This document shows, one piece after another, positions 25,999 through 34,186 of a DNA stretch of 51,598 nt. The stretch lies in assembly GCA_017412715.1 (NCBI GenBank), contig JAFPWU010000005.1, positions 1-51,598 of the forward strand, given 5' to 3'. Each line of letters opens with the position of its first letter. Within the stretch, counting starts at the first letter, position 1. Both the position numbers and the translations under genes were made by a program. The stretch comes from Clostridia bacterium. Its GTDB lineage: Bacteria > Bacillota > Clostridia > Christensenellales > Aristaeellaceae. Under the pieces are notes generated by a model. That model saw nothing but the letters and a program-made list of their open reading frames with translations. It made no database searches and had not been told where the DNA came from.

Positions 25999-27579
25999 TT
26001 ATACCTCCATGGCCCCGTCATCCTGGGGATTGTTGTCCCGGCGGGAGGACCGGGAAGAATGGTGCGCTTCCGCCTCCCGCTTCAGCCGGTCCTGCTCCGC
26101 GTACATTTCCGCGTCCCGCATGGCCCGCTGGATTTCCTCCCGGCTCATGTTGCCGGAGCCGGTGATGGTGATATCCTGGCTGCGGTTTGTGCCCAGGTCC
26201 CGGGCTGTAACCTGCACGATGCCGTTGGTATCGATGGTGAAGGTGACCTCGATCTGCGGAATGCCCCGCAGGGCCCGGTGAATGCCGTCCAGCCGGAACT
26301 TTCCGAGGGATCTGTTGCCGGAGGCGGTTCCCCGCTCCCCCTGCAGCACGTTGATCTCCACGCTGGTCTGGAAATTGGCGGCGGTGGTGAACACCTGGGA
26401 ATGATGGCAGGGAAGGGGCGTGTTCCGGGGAATGATCTGGGCGAAATTGTCCCCCAGGGTTTCAATGCCCAGGGACAGGGGCGTTACATCAATGAGCAGC
26501 AGGCTGTTTACAGCCCCGGTCAGGACGCCCCCCTGCAGACAGGCCCCCATGGCGACGCATTCATCGGGATTGATATCCCGGGAGGGCTCCCGGCCCATCA
26601 TTTTCCTTACAGCCTCCTGTACGGCGGGAATCCGGGTGCTTCCGCCTACCAGCAGAACCCGGTCTATCTCGCCGGGGGAAAGCCCCGCATCCTGCAGGGA
26701 CTGCTGTACCGGCCCCCGGGTGGCCTCCACCAGGTGGGCAGTCAGCTCCTCGAAACGGGCCCTGGTCAGGCTGGTTTCCAGATGCAGGGGGCCTTTGGCC
26801 GTCTGGGCCAGGAAAGGTAGATTGATCGTGGTTTCTTTCGCGGAGGACAGCTCAATCTTGGCTTTTTCCGCCGCTTCGTTCAGGCGCTGCATGGCCATAG
26901 GATCCTTTGAAAGATCCATGCCGTGCTCTTTTCGGAAGGCATCCAGCAGAAAACCCACCACGCACTGATCAAAATCATCCCCGCCCAGGTGATTGTTTCC
27001 GGCGGTGGCAATGACCTCGATCATATCATGTCCGATTTCCAGAATAGAGACATCAAAGGTTCCGCCTCCCAGATCATAGACCATGACCTTGCGGGGATCC
27101 ATCCTGTCAAACCCGTAAGCCAGGGCGGCGGAGGTGGGCTCATTGATGATCCGCTGGACATTCAGCCCGGCGATGGTGCCCGCGTCCTTGGTGGCCTGGC
27201 GCTGAGCATCGGTGAAGTAGGCGGGAACCGTGATCACAGCGTCGGTCACGCTTTCCCCGATATATTTTTCAGCATCCTCCTTCAGCTTCCGCAGAATCAT
27301 GGCGGAAAGCTCCTGGGGACGGTAGTCCTTCCCATCCACCCGGTATGATTTGTCGGAACCCATCTCCCGTTTCACAGAGCTGAAGGTCCGGGCCGCGTTG
27401 GTGACGGCCTGCCGCTTGGCGCTCTGTCCCACCAGGCGCTCGCCGGACCTGGTGAAGGCGACCACCGAGGGGGTGGTCCGGCCCCCTTCCACATTGGGGA
27501 TCACGGTAGCATGTCCGTTTTCCATAAAGGCAACACAGGAATTCGTGGTGCCCAGATCAATTCCTATCATCTTTGACAT
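25999..27579 (-). CDS. Short Hsp70 (DnaK paralogue)
   Basis: The 526-residue protein has a complete Hsp70 ATPase domain ([11 protein letters not shown] near the start, [27 protein letters not shown]) and a substrate-binding beta domain ([33 protein letters not shown]). It ends soon after the first lid helix. Canonical DnaK is about 610 residues, so most of the helical lid is missing. The start at 27579 has GGAGG eight bases upstream; the ORF is open to 27615. No grpE, hrcA or CIRCE repeat is nearby, so this is not the standard heat-shock dnaK operon. Confidence 0.93.
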   Translation of the reverse strand: MSKMIGIDLGTTNSCVAFMENGHATVIPNVEGGRTTPSVVAFTRSGERLVGQSAKRQAVTNAARTFSSVKREMGSDKSYRVDGKDYRPQELSAMILRKLKEDAEKYIGESVTDAVITVPAYFTDAQRQATKDAGTIAGLNVQRIINEPTSAALAYGFDRMDPRKVMVYDLGGGTFDVSILEIGHDMIEVIATAGNNHLGGDDFDQCVVGFLLDAFRKEHGMDLSKDPMAMQRLNEAAEKAKIELSSAKETTINLPFLAQTAKGPLHLETSLTRARFEELTAHLVEATRGPVQQSLQDAGLSPGEIDRVLLVGGSTRIPAVQEAVRKMMGREPSRDINPDECVAMGACLQGGVLTGAVNSLLLIDVTPLSLGIETLGDNFAQIIPRNTPLPCHHSQVFTTAANFQTSVEINVLQGERGTASGNRSLGKFRLDGIHRALRGIPQIEVTFTIDTNGIVQVTARDLGTNRSQDITITGSGNMSREEIQRAMRDAEMYAEQDRLKREAEAHHSSRSSRRDNNPQDDGAMEV

Positions 27580-27704
27580 TTTGAAGGCCTCCGGTCCTTT
27601 TCCCGCGAAATACACCGGCGGGAATAACCGTATGATAGCATTTTTCTATTAAAGAAGAAAGAAAATTATGTGAATGTCAGATGAAAAAGTCCGGGGGAAG
27701 GTGC

Positions 27705-27710
27705 TATAAT
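27705..27710 (+). promoter_or_regulatory. Candidate -10 box for the Nudix gene
   Basis: A perfect TATAAT about 59 nt before the start codon; the matching -35 (TGAAAA at 27682-27687 region) is weak. Confidence 0.4.
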
Positions 27711-27768
27711 CCGGTTTATCCCCCGCGAGACGGGAAATACAGATGGCCTGAGGGCTGGAGGAAGTCGG

Positions 27769-28164
27769 ATGAAACGCGTGGAGGTAGCGGCCGCGGTGAT
27801 CTGCCGGGATGGCATGATCCTTGCAACGCAGCGCGGATACGGGGAGTTCAAGGACGGCTGGGAATTTCCCGGCGGAAAAATCCGGGAGGGGGAGACGCCC
27901 CGGGAAGCGCTGATCCGGGAAATACGGGAGGAGCTGGATACGGTGGTGGAAGCCGGGGAGCTGATCGGAACCGTGGAAGATGATTATCCCTCCTTCCATC
28001 TGACCATGCACTGCTTCCGGTGCACGGCAGTATCCGGCAGCTTTACCCTTCTGGAGCACGAGGCGGCCAGATGGCTTTCCCCGGATGAACTGGATTCGGT
28101 GGAATGGCTGCCTGCGGATCTGAAGGTGATCCCTCTGATCAGATCTTTCCTGAACCGGAAATGA
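27769..28164 (+). CDS. MutT-like Nudix hydrolase
   Basis: The 131-residue product carries the full Nudix box GGKIREGETPREALIREIREEL (about residues 37-58), which binds Mg2+ and cleaves nucleoside diphosphate linkages. Sequence and length match MutT / (d)CTP-type pyrophosphohydrolases that remove oxidised nucleotides. GGAGGAAG precedes the ATG. It is a single gene divergent from the Hsp70 operon. Confidence 0.88.
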   Translation: MKRVEVAAAVICRDGMILATQRGYGEFKDGWEFPGGKIREGETPREALIREIREELDTVVEAGELIGTVEDDYPSFHLTMHCFRCTAVSGSFTLLEHEAARWLSPDELDSVEWLPADLKVIPLIRSFLNRK

Positions 28165-28191
28165 GCAAGGGCCGCTGAAACATGAGCCCTG

Positions 28192-28249
28192 CTGAAACAG
28201 CGGAATGCCGCAGCCGGGTGAAAGAACCGCTGAGGCAATCCTGTTTCAG
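28192..28249. repeat. Nested inverted repeat downstream of the Nudix gene
   Basis: CTGAAACAG (28192-28200) pairs with CTGTTTCAG (28241-28249), and CAGCGG with CCGCTG inside. It shares the GCTGAAA theme of the interspersed palindromes but cannot be aligned with them with confidence. Confidence 0.5.
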
Positions 28250-28329
28250 AGGCCTTGTCCGAGAAAAGACAGGGAACTCCGGAAGGCTGTTATTCCTCCC
28301 CGCTGCCCTAAACTTTTGAAGCGGCAGGA

Positions 28330-28358
28330 TTGCAAAGGAAGGTTGAAATGCATATAAT
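28330..28358 (+). promoter_or_regulatory. Promoter of the solute-binding protein gene
   Basis: TTGCAA (28330-28335) and TATAAT (28353-28358), spacing 17; leader about 40 nt. Confidence 0.75.
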
Positions 28359-28404
28359 ACAGACTGAATATTTATCTGTATCGGAGATCAAAGGAGGATC
28401 ATCC

Positions 28405-29907
28405 ATGCGCAAATTGACGGGTATCCTGCTGGCGGCGATCATGATCGTCTGCGGCCTGGGCGGGGCGACTGCCGAGGGGCTGCAGGCGCCGGACTATGTG
28501 ATGGAAGGGTATGACGGGGGAAGCAGCAATCACGACTGGGAAACGAATCTTTTTTTCCAGCGGATGCAGGAGAAGACAGGCATTTCCTTCGAATACCGTC
28601 AGTATACGGATGAGGAAGCCTGGGAGAGTCGGAAGACCGCTCTGACCGACGGGGAAAATCTTCCGGATGTGCTGTTCAAGGCCGGGCTGGATGATGCCGA
28701 AACGCTGGCCATGGCAGAGTCCGGCGTTCTGATCGACCTGAAGCCCTATCTGGCGGAATACGCGCCGGATCTGTGGGCCCTGCTGGAGGCAAACCCGGAT
28801 TATCTGGAGGCGATTACCCTGCCGGACGGAACGATTCGGGCCCTGCCGGGGATTACGGAGCTTCCCTCCAATAACCTGATCTGGATCAACCAGACCTGGC
28901 TGAATAACGTAAAGATGGAAATGCCAACTACGGCGGAGGAACTGACGGAAGTGCTGCGGGCTTTCCGGGCTCAGGATCCGAACCGGAACGGCAAAAAGGA
29001 CGAGACTCCCCTGAGCGTGCTGGGCGTATGGGACCTGCGGTTCCTGGGCCACGCTTTCGGCATCGTGGAGAACGACTACTACCTGCACACGGAGGACGGG
29101 AAGGCGGTGTCATCCCTGACCTCTGAGGAAAACAGGGCTTTTCTGACCTGGCTCCACCAGCTGTGGGAGGAAAACCTGCTGAGCCATCAGAGCTTTACGA
29201 TCGTGGACTCTCTGCGCCAGATTACGGACAGCAACGCGGCCATTACCTACGGCGCGTTTCTGAGCACGACGCCGCTGTCCGTTGTGCCGGCCTCCGCCAT
29301 GGATCAGTACACGGTGCTGACGCCCCTGACCTGTAACGGGAAGCAGATCTACCGGGATCTGCTGGGACCGGTGACGAAGGGAACCTTTGGCCTGACCCGG
29401 AACTGCAAGGATCCGGAGAAGCTGATCGCCTGGGTGAACTACCTGTACACGGAAGAGGGAAGCATCCTGGTTCAGGCGGGACAGGAAGGATCGGAGTATT
29501 TCTGGAACGAGGACGGCAAGTGGGAATGGATGGCGGATCTGCAGACGGTGGCCAGCGACGTGCTGCCCAACGTCACCCTGAGCGAGGGGGGAATCCTTCC
29601 GGGCATTGTGACGCTGGATTTCCAGGCGAAATACGCGGACAAAAGCACCGGGACGCTGATTGATCAGATGAGCCGGGTGAAGGATTATGCCGTGATGCCC
29701 TTCCCCCAGGGATATCTGGCGAAGGAGGATGCGGAGCAGATCGCGAAGCTGCAGGCGGAAATCGCCCCCTACGCGGAGCAGATGATGGCCGAGTTCATCA
29801 CCGGGGATCTTTCGCTGGACGACGAAACCTGGAATGATTTCCGCGAAGGGGTGGAACGCCGGGGCATGGCGGACATGCTGGCTCTCTGGCAGAAATATGT
29901 CCGCTGA
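28405..29907 (+). CDS. Extracellular solute-binding protein (LipO-like), orphan
   Basis: The 500-residue protein has an N-terminal signal (1-24, MRKLTGILLAAIMIVCGLGGATA) and the family 1 solute-binding fold. It carries the segment DPNRNGKKDETPLS (about 190), an EF-hand-like loop common in Firmicutes LipO-type binding proteins for oligosaccharides. A canonical lipobox is not clear (IVCG), so lipid attachment is uncertain. The start at 28405 has AAAGGAGG upstream. No ABC permease or ATPase genes are adjacent, so it is an orphan. galK follows 48 nt later and may share its transcript, hinting at a galactoside ligand (inference). Confidence 0.85.
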   Translation: MRKLTGILLAAIMIVCGLGGATAEGLQAPDYVMEGYDGGSSNHDWETNLFFQRMQEKTGISFEYRQYTDEEAWESRKTALTDGENLPDVLFKAGLDDAETLAMAESGVLIDLKPYLAEYAPDLWALLEANPDYLEAITLPDGTIRALPGITELPSNNLIWINQTWLNNVKMEMPTTAEELTEVLRAFRAQDPNRNGKKDETPLSVLGVWDLRFLGHAFGIVENDYYLHTEDGKAVSSLTSEENRAFLTWLHQLWEENLLSHQSFTIVDSLRQITDSNAAITYGAFLSTTPLSVVPASAMDQYTVLTPLTCNGKQIYRDLLGPVTKGTFGLTRNCKDPEKLIAWVNYLYTEEGSILVQAGQEGSEYFWNEDGKWEWMADLQTVASDVLPNVTLSEGGILPGIVTLDFQAKYADKSTGTLIDQMSRVKDYAVMPFPQGYLAKEDAEQIAKLQAEIAPYAEQMMAEFITGDLSLDDETWNDFREGVERRGMADMLALWQKYVR

Positions 29908-29955
29908 AGGAACAAACCGCAATCGAATGGCGATGAGGAAAGAAGAGGTATAAAA

Positions 29956-31242
29956 ATGAGCTGTGTCAATCTGTGGGCGGAAAAACTGAATTCCCAGGAA
30001 GCTGCCGATCATCTGACCATGCTGTACGGACCGGGGGCAGAGGTGCTCGCCCGGCAGCGGGAACGGTATCTGGACCTGATTCGGAAACATGAGGAGGACT
30101 TCGGAGAAGGACACCGGGTGACGGTCTTTTCCGCTCCCGGACGGACGGAAATCGGCGGAAACCATACGGACCATAACAGGGGCCGCGTGCTGGCCGCCAG
30201 CGTAAATCTGGATATTCTGTGCGCCGCCTCTCCCCGGGAGGATGGGATTGTCCATTTCAACAGCGAGGGATTTAAGCCCCTGACGCTGGACCTGTCGGAC
30301 ACCGAAAGACGGCAGGAGGAGGAAGGAAGCACCCTGGGACTGATCCGCGGGGTGGCTGACGGCATGAAAAAGGCCGGATACCGGATCGGCGGATTTGATG
30401 CGGTGGTGACATCCACCGTGGGCAGAGGCAGCGGACTGAGCAGCTCCGCTGCGCTGGAAGTGATGCTGAGCGGAGTGTTCGACGGGCTGTTCAATGCCTT
30501 TTCCATGCCCTTCCCGGAGAGGGCGCAGATCTGCCGAAGGGCGGAAAACCTGTATTTCGGGAAGCCCTCGGGGCTGCTGGATCAGATGGCCAGCGCCGCG
30601 GGCGGCCTGGTAACGGTGGATTTCCGGGATGAACAGGATCCGAAGGTGGAGGCGCTCCAGTATGACTTCGCGGCAAAGGGGTATGCCCTGGTAGTCGTAG
30701 GTACCGGCGGAAACCATGAGGATCTGACGGATCACTACGCGGCCATCCCCCGGGAAATGCGGCAGGTAGCGGCCTGCTTCGGGCAGGAGACCCTGCGGGG
30801 CATCAGCCGGGAAGCGCTGATGGAGCGGATGGGAGAGCTTCGGAAATCCGTCAGTGACAGGGCCCTGCTGCGGGCCATGCATTTTGTGGACGAGGACGCA
30901 AGGGTGCCGGAACAGGTGAAGGCGCTGAAGGAGGATCGGATCCAGGATTTCCTGGGCCTGATTATTGAAAGCGGAAGATCCTCCAGCATGTATCTGCAGA
31001 ATATTTATGCCACGAACGACGACCAGAGCCTGAGCCTGGCCCTGTGCATGGCGGAAGCGATGCTGAAGGGAAAGGGCGCCTGGAGAATTCACGGGGGCGG
31101 ATTTGCGGGAACCACGCTGAATTTCGTGCCGCTGGAGGATGTGGACACTTTCGTGGCGGAAATGAACGGGACTTTCGGAGAGGGAGCCTGCCATGTGCTG
31201 AACATTCGGCCTGTGGGCGCGGATCGGATGTGCCTGGCATGA
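29956..31242 (+). CDS. galK: Galactokinase
   Basis: The 428-residue GHMP-family kinase phosphorylates galactose at C1 with ATP, the first committed Leloir step. Visible motifs: the galactokinase signature GRTEIGGNHTDHNRG near residue 62, the GHMP ATP loop GRGSGLSSSAALEV near 156, and GAWRIHGGGFAGTTLN near 377. Length is somewhat above the usual 390. GAGGAAAGAAGAGG precedes the ATG. The stop codon overlaps the tsaE start by four bases (ATGA). No galT or galE is in the window. Confidence 0.93.
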   Translation: MSCVNLWAEKLNSQEAADHLTMLYGPGAEVLARQRERYLDLIRKHEEDFGEGHRVTVFSAPGRTEIGGNHTDHNRGRVLAASVNLDILCAASPREDGIVHFNSEGFKPLTLDLSDTERRQEEEGSTLGLIRGVADGMKKAGYRIGGFDAVVTSTVGRGSGLSSSAALEVMLSGVFDGLFNAFSMPFPERAQICRRAENLYFGKPSGLLDQMASAAGGLVTVDFRDEQDPKVEALQYDFAAKGYALVVVGTGGNHEDLTDHYAAIPREMRQVAACFGQETLRGISREALMERMGELRKSVSDRALLRAMHFVDEDARVPEQVKALKEDRIQDFLGLIIESGRSSSMYLQNIYATNDDQSLSLALCMAEAMLKGKGAWRIHGGGFAGTTLNFVPLEDVDTFVAEMNGTFGEGACHVLNIRPVGADRMCLA

Positions 31243-31682
31243 GAACGGAGAGCGCGGAAGAAACCCGGGCGCTGGGGGTGCGGCTGGCAGCGGAGCTCCG
31301 GGCGGGGGATGTGATCCTGCTGGAGGGGCCGCTGGGAGCCGGGAAAAGCGAACTGGCCCGGGGAATTGCCCAGGGAATGGGGGTACGGGAGACCGTAACC
31401 AGCCCCACCTTTACGATCCTGAACGTCTATTCCGGGGAGAGACTTCCCCTGTACCATTTCGACTGGTATCGGCTGGAAAGCGCGGAGGAGCTGTACGAGA
31501 TGGGGATGGATGAATACCTGGGCGGAGACGGGGTGGCACTGGTGGAATGGCCCGGAAGATGCCCGGAGGCACTGCCGGCGGATTTCCTGATGATTGAGAT
31601 TTCCCCGGAAGGGGAGGAAACCCGGCGGATCCGTGCGGTACGGCACGGGAATTTTCGGAAGCTGGAGAACATAGAGGAATGA
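31239..31682 (+). CDS. tsaE: tRNA t6A biosynthesis ATPase TsaE
   Basis: The 147-residue P-loop protein has Walker A GPLGAGKSE near residue 30, SPTFTILNVY and HFDWYRL, all TsaE signatures. TsaE is the ATPase that resets the TsaBD complex making threonylcarbamoyl-adenosine at position 37 of ANN-decoding tRNAs. The start at 31239 gives an ATGA overlap with galK, and its own stop overlaps tsaB the same way. The frame remains open upstream inside galK without a family match. Confidence 0.93.
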   Translation: MRTESAEETRALGVRLAAELRAGDVILLEGPLGAGKSELARGIAQGMGVRETVTSPTFTILNVYSGERLPLYHFDWYRLESAEELYEMGMDEYLGGDGVALVEWPGRCPEALPADFLMIEISPEGEETRRIRAVRHGNFRKLENIEE

Positions 31683-32380
31683 GACTGTTGGCGATAGATA
31701 CCTCCGGCCCGGTATGCGGAACGGCGGTGATGGAGGAGGAAAAGGTTCTGGCGGAGATGACCTGCCAGAACCATTATACCCACAGTGCGAGCCTGATGCC
31801 CATGGCGGAACGCAGCCTGGAGATGGCGGGAATGCGCCTTGCGGACCTGGATGCCCTGGCGGTTGTGACGGGACCCGGAAGCTTTACGGGGGTGCGCATT
31901 GGCGTAGCCACTGCCAAGGGTCTGGCCCACGGCAGCGGCCTGCCCTGCATCCCGGTGGACGCACTGGAAGCATTGGCGGAGAGCACGGGAATGAGGGCGG
32001 AGCCCCTTCTGATCTGTCCGCTGCAGGACGCCCGGGCGGGACAGGTTTACGGAGCCTGCTTTTATCAGGGGGAGCGCCGGACGGAGAACCGAGCCGTCAA
32101 ACTGGAAGAATTCCTGAAGGCTGCGGGGGAAATGTGGGACGGAATCTGCCTGTTTACCGGGGACGGGGCTGCGGTCCATGAAGCGCGAATCCGCGAGATC
32201 ATGGGGGAAAAGGCCCGGTTTCCGGAGTCCCCCTTCAACTATCTGCGCCCCTCCGCGGCAGGGCGGATTGCCGCCCGAAGCGGCGAGAGCGTGCCCTACA
32301 CGGAACTGAAGGAAACCTATCTGCGGCCGCCAAATGCCGAAAAGAACAAAAAGCTGCTGGAGGCCATGAGGCATGGGTGA
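31679..32380 (+). CDS. tsaB: tRNA t6A biosynthesis protein TsaB
   Basis: The 233-residue protein is TsaB, an ASKHA-fold paralogue of TsaD that forms the TsaBD dimer in t6A synthesis. The start MRLLAIDTSGPVCGTAV and the segment VVTGPGSFTGVRIGVATAKGLA are diagnostic. It overlaps tsaE by four bases and rimI by eight, the common tsaE-tsaB-rimI order of Firmicutes. tsaD is not in the window. Confidence 0.95.
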   Translation: MRLLAIDTSGPVCGTAVMEEEKVLAEMTCQNHYTHSASLMPMAERSLEMAGMRLADLDALAVVTGPGSFTGVRIGVATAKGLAHGSGLPCIPVDALEALAESTGMRAEPLLICPLQDARAGQVYGACFYQGERRTENRAVKLEEFLKAAGEMWDGICLFTGDGAAVHEARIREIMGEKARFPESPFNYLRPSAAGRIAARSGESVPYTELKETYLRPPNAEKNKKLLEAMRHG

Positions 32381-32885
32381 GGAAGGACAGATTCGGATCC
32401 GCCGGATGCAGTACCGGGACGTGAAGCAGGTGGTAGCCATCGAGGCCGCCACCTTTCCGAAACCCTGGAGCGAGAAAAGCTTTCGCCGGGAGGTGGAGGA
32501 AAACGCGGTGGCACGGTATCTGGTGGCGGACAGGGAGGGTGAAATCCTGGGCTACGCCGGTACCTGGGTGGTGCTGGACGAATGCCATATTACCAACATT
32601 GCGGTGCGGGAAGACTGCCGCGGCCAGGGGCTGGGAAGACGGCTGGTGGAGGAGCTCATGCAGTATGCCAGCAACCTGGGGGCTGCCTGGGCGGATCTGG
32701 AGGTCAGGGTCAGCAATGAGAGGGCTCAGGGACTCTACAGGGGGGCAGGGTTTGTGACCCTCGGCAAGCGGAAACGGTATTACGAGGACAACGGGGAGGA
32801 CGCTTACCTGATGGTGTGCGAAAAGATGCCCCCTGCGGATCCGGAGTTCGAAGAGGAAAAAGTTGAGCGGGAGGAAAACACGTGA
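32373..32885 (+). CDS. rimI: Ribosomal protein S18-alanine N-acetyltransferase
   Basis: The 170-residue GNAT protein has the acetyl-CoA loop REDCRGQGLGRRL near residue 85 and the RimI pattern IEAATFPKPWSEKSF near residue 25. RimI acetylates the N-terminus of S18. A C-terminal acidic extension of about 20 residues goes beyond the usual 150. The end overlaps the PIG-L gene start as GTGA, so a secreted hydrolase is translationally coupled to this housekeeping cluster. Confidence 0.9.
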   Translation: MGEEGQIRIRRMQYRDVKQVVAIEAATFPKPWSEKSFRREVEENAVARYLVADREGEILGYAGTWVVLDECHITNIAVREDCRGQGLGRRLVEELMQYASNLGAAWADLEVRVSNERAQGLYRGAGFVTLGKRKRYYEDNGEDAYLMVCEKMPPADPEFEEEKVEREENT

Positions 32886-34135
32886 ACCATCAGAAAGCAA
32901 GAAGAAGGATTCCCTGGGAACTGCTTCTGCTGGCGGCGGTCCTGCTCATGATCGGCAGGGCAGGCGCGGAGGAAGCCCCTGACCTGACGAAGGAATGCAC
33001 CTTCAGGATGTGCTCCACAAAGTGGAACGAATCCCTGATGATCGACGGGAAATACACCAGCTACTGGGAGAGCAACGAGATCAGAAATCCCTGGATCACC
33101 ATTTCCAGCGAGACGCCCATGTACGGCCTTTACATCTGCTTCCGTCAGATGCCGGCCACCTTTGAAATCCAGGTGCCGGAGACGGACGAGGAGGGAAAGG
33201 TGACCTGGGTCAGGCTCCTGGACGGAGACTCCCGGTTCTACCATACCTACTATCCCCTGGAGGGGGAGCAGTCCATCCGCATCTGTTCCACCGTGGAGAA
33301 GAAGCAGAAGATGGGCGTAAACGAGATATACGTTTTCGGAAAAGGAAATGTTCCGGACTGGGTCCAGCGATGGGAGGAGACGGAGGAGAAGGCGGATATC
33401 CTGTTCTTCTCCGCGCATCCGGACGATGAAATGATCTTTCTGGGTGGCGCCATCCCCACCTACGCGGGGGAAAGGGGCAAGCGGGTCATTGTGGCCTACC
33501 TGTCCTACAGCAATACAACCCGGAGGAGCGAGGCCCTGAACGGGCTTTGGACCATGGGCGTGCGGCACTATCCGGTATTCGGATCCTTCCGGGACGCATA
33601 CAGCAAGAAAGTGACACAGGCTTACAGCAACGCAGGGAAGAAGAAGGTGCTTTCCTGGGTCACGGAGCTGTACCGGAAATATCAGCCGGAGGTGGTGGTG
33701 ACCCACGATCTGAACGGGGAATACGGCCACGGCCAGCACAAGATGATTGCTGACGCGGCAGTTCAGGGGTACGAGCTGGCGGCGGATCCGGAGAAATACC
33801 CGGAGTCGGCAGCGAAATACGGCACCTGGCAGGTCAGAAAGCTGTATGTTCACCTGTACGGGGAGAACGACCAGCTGACGAAGTTTGACTGGACGGTGCC
33901 GCTGGAGAGCTTCGGCGGGAAAACCGGGCTGGAAGTAGCCAGCGAAGCCTATGCGCTGCATAAGACCCAGGAACGGGCCGAGGTCAAGATTGACGGACAG
34001 TGGCACAGGCTGAGCGTGGAAGTGACGGGAGCCGCCTACGACAATACGGCATTCGGGCTGTATGCTTCCCGGGTGGGCCCGGATGTGAAACATGACGATT
34101 TCCTGGAGAATATTCAGGAGAAGGAAGCGGACTGA
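32882..34135 (+). CDS. Secreted PIG-L family deacetylase with N-terminal beta-sandwich
   Basis: The 417-residue protein has a signal peptide (1-30, LLLLAAVLLMIGRAGA), a discoidin-like beta domain (about 35-160) and a PIG-L/LmbE deacetylase domain. The zinc-site motifs are intact: AHPDDE at about residues 178-183 and HDLNGEYGHGQH at about 274-285. PIG-L enzymes remove acetyl groups from N-acetylglucosamine-type sugars. The start is GTG at 32882, overlapping the rimI stop. Export and the beta domain suggest action on surface or external glycans. The next gene is a paralogue along the first 380 residues. Confidence 0.88.
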   Translation: MNHQKARRRIPWELLLLAAVLLMIGRAGAEEAPDLTKECTFRMCSTKWNESLMIDGKYTSYWESNEIRNPWITISSETPMYGLYICFRQMPATFEIQVPETDEEGKVTWVRLLDGDSRFYHTYYPLEGEQSIRICSTVEKKQKMGVNEIYVFGKGNVPDWVQRWEETEEKADILFFSAHPDDEMIFLGGAIPTYAGERGKRVIVAYLSYSNTTRRSEALNGLWTMGVRHYPVFGSFRDAYSKKVTQAYSNAGKKKVLSWVTELYRKYQPEVVVTHDLNGEYGHGQHKMIADAAVQGYELAADPEKYPESAAKYGTWQVRKLYVHLYGENDQLTKFDWTVPLESFGGKTGLEVASEAYALHKTQERAEVKIDGQWHRLSVEVTGAAYDNTAFGLYASRVGPDVKHDDFLENIQEKEAD

Positions 34136-34186
34136 CGCTCCGCTTTTCAGAACTGAACAGTTACGAAAAAAGGAGAATCAAGTCCC

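Noticed and set aside
27580-27768. Search for a CIRCE (HrcA) element before the Hsp70 gene
   Set aside because: No TTAGCACTC-N9-GAGTGCTAA pattern is visible; only a moderate TTTCTT-N17-TATCAT promoter on the minus strand.
29110-31194. 694-codon minus-strand frame opposite galK
   Set aside because: Antisense to galactokinase and the binding-protein gene, with low-complexity antisense composition.
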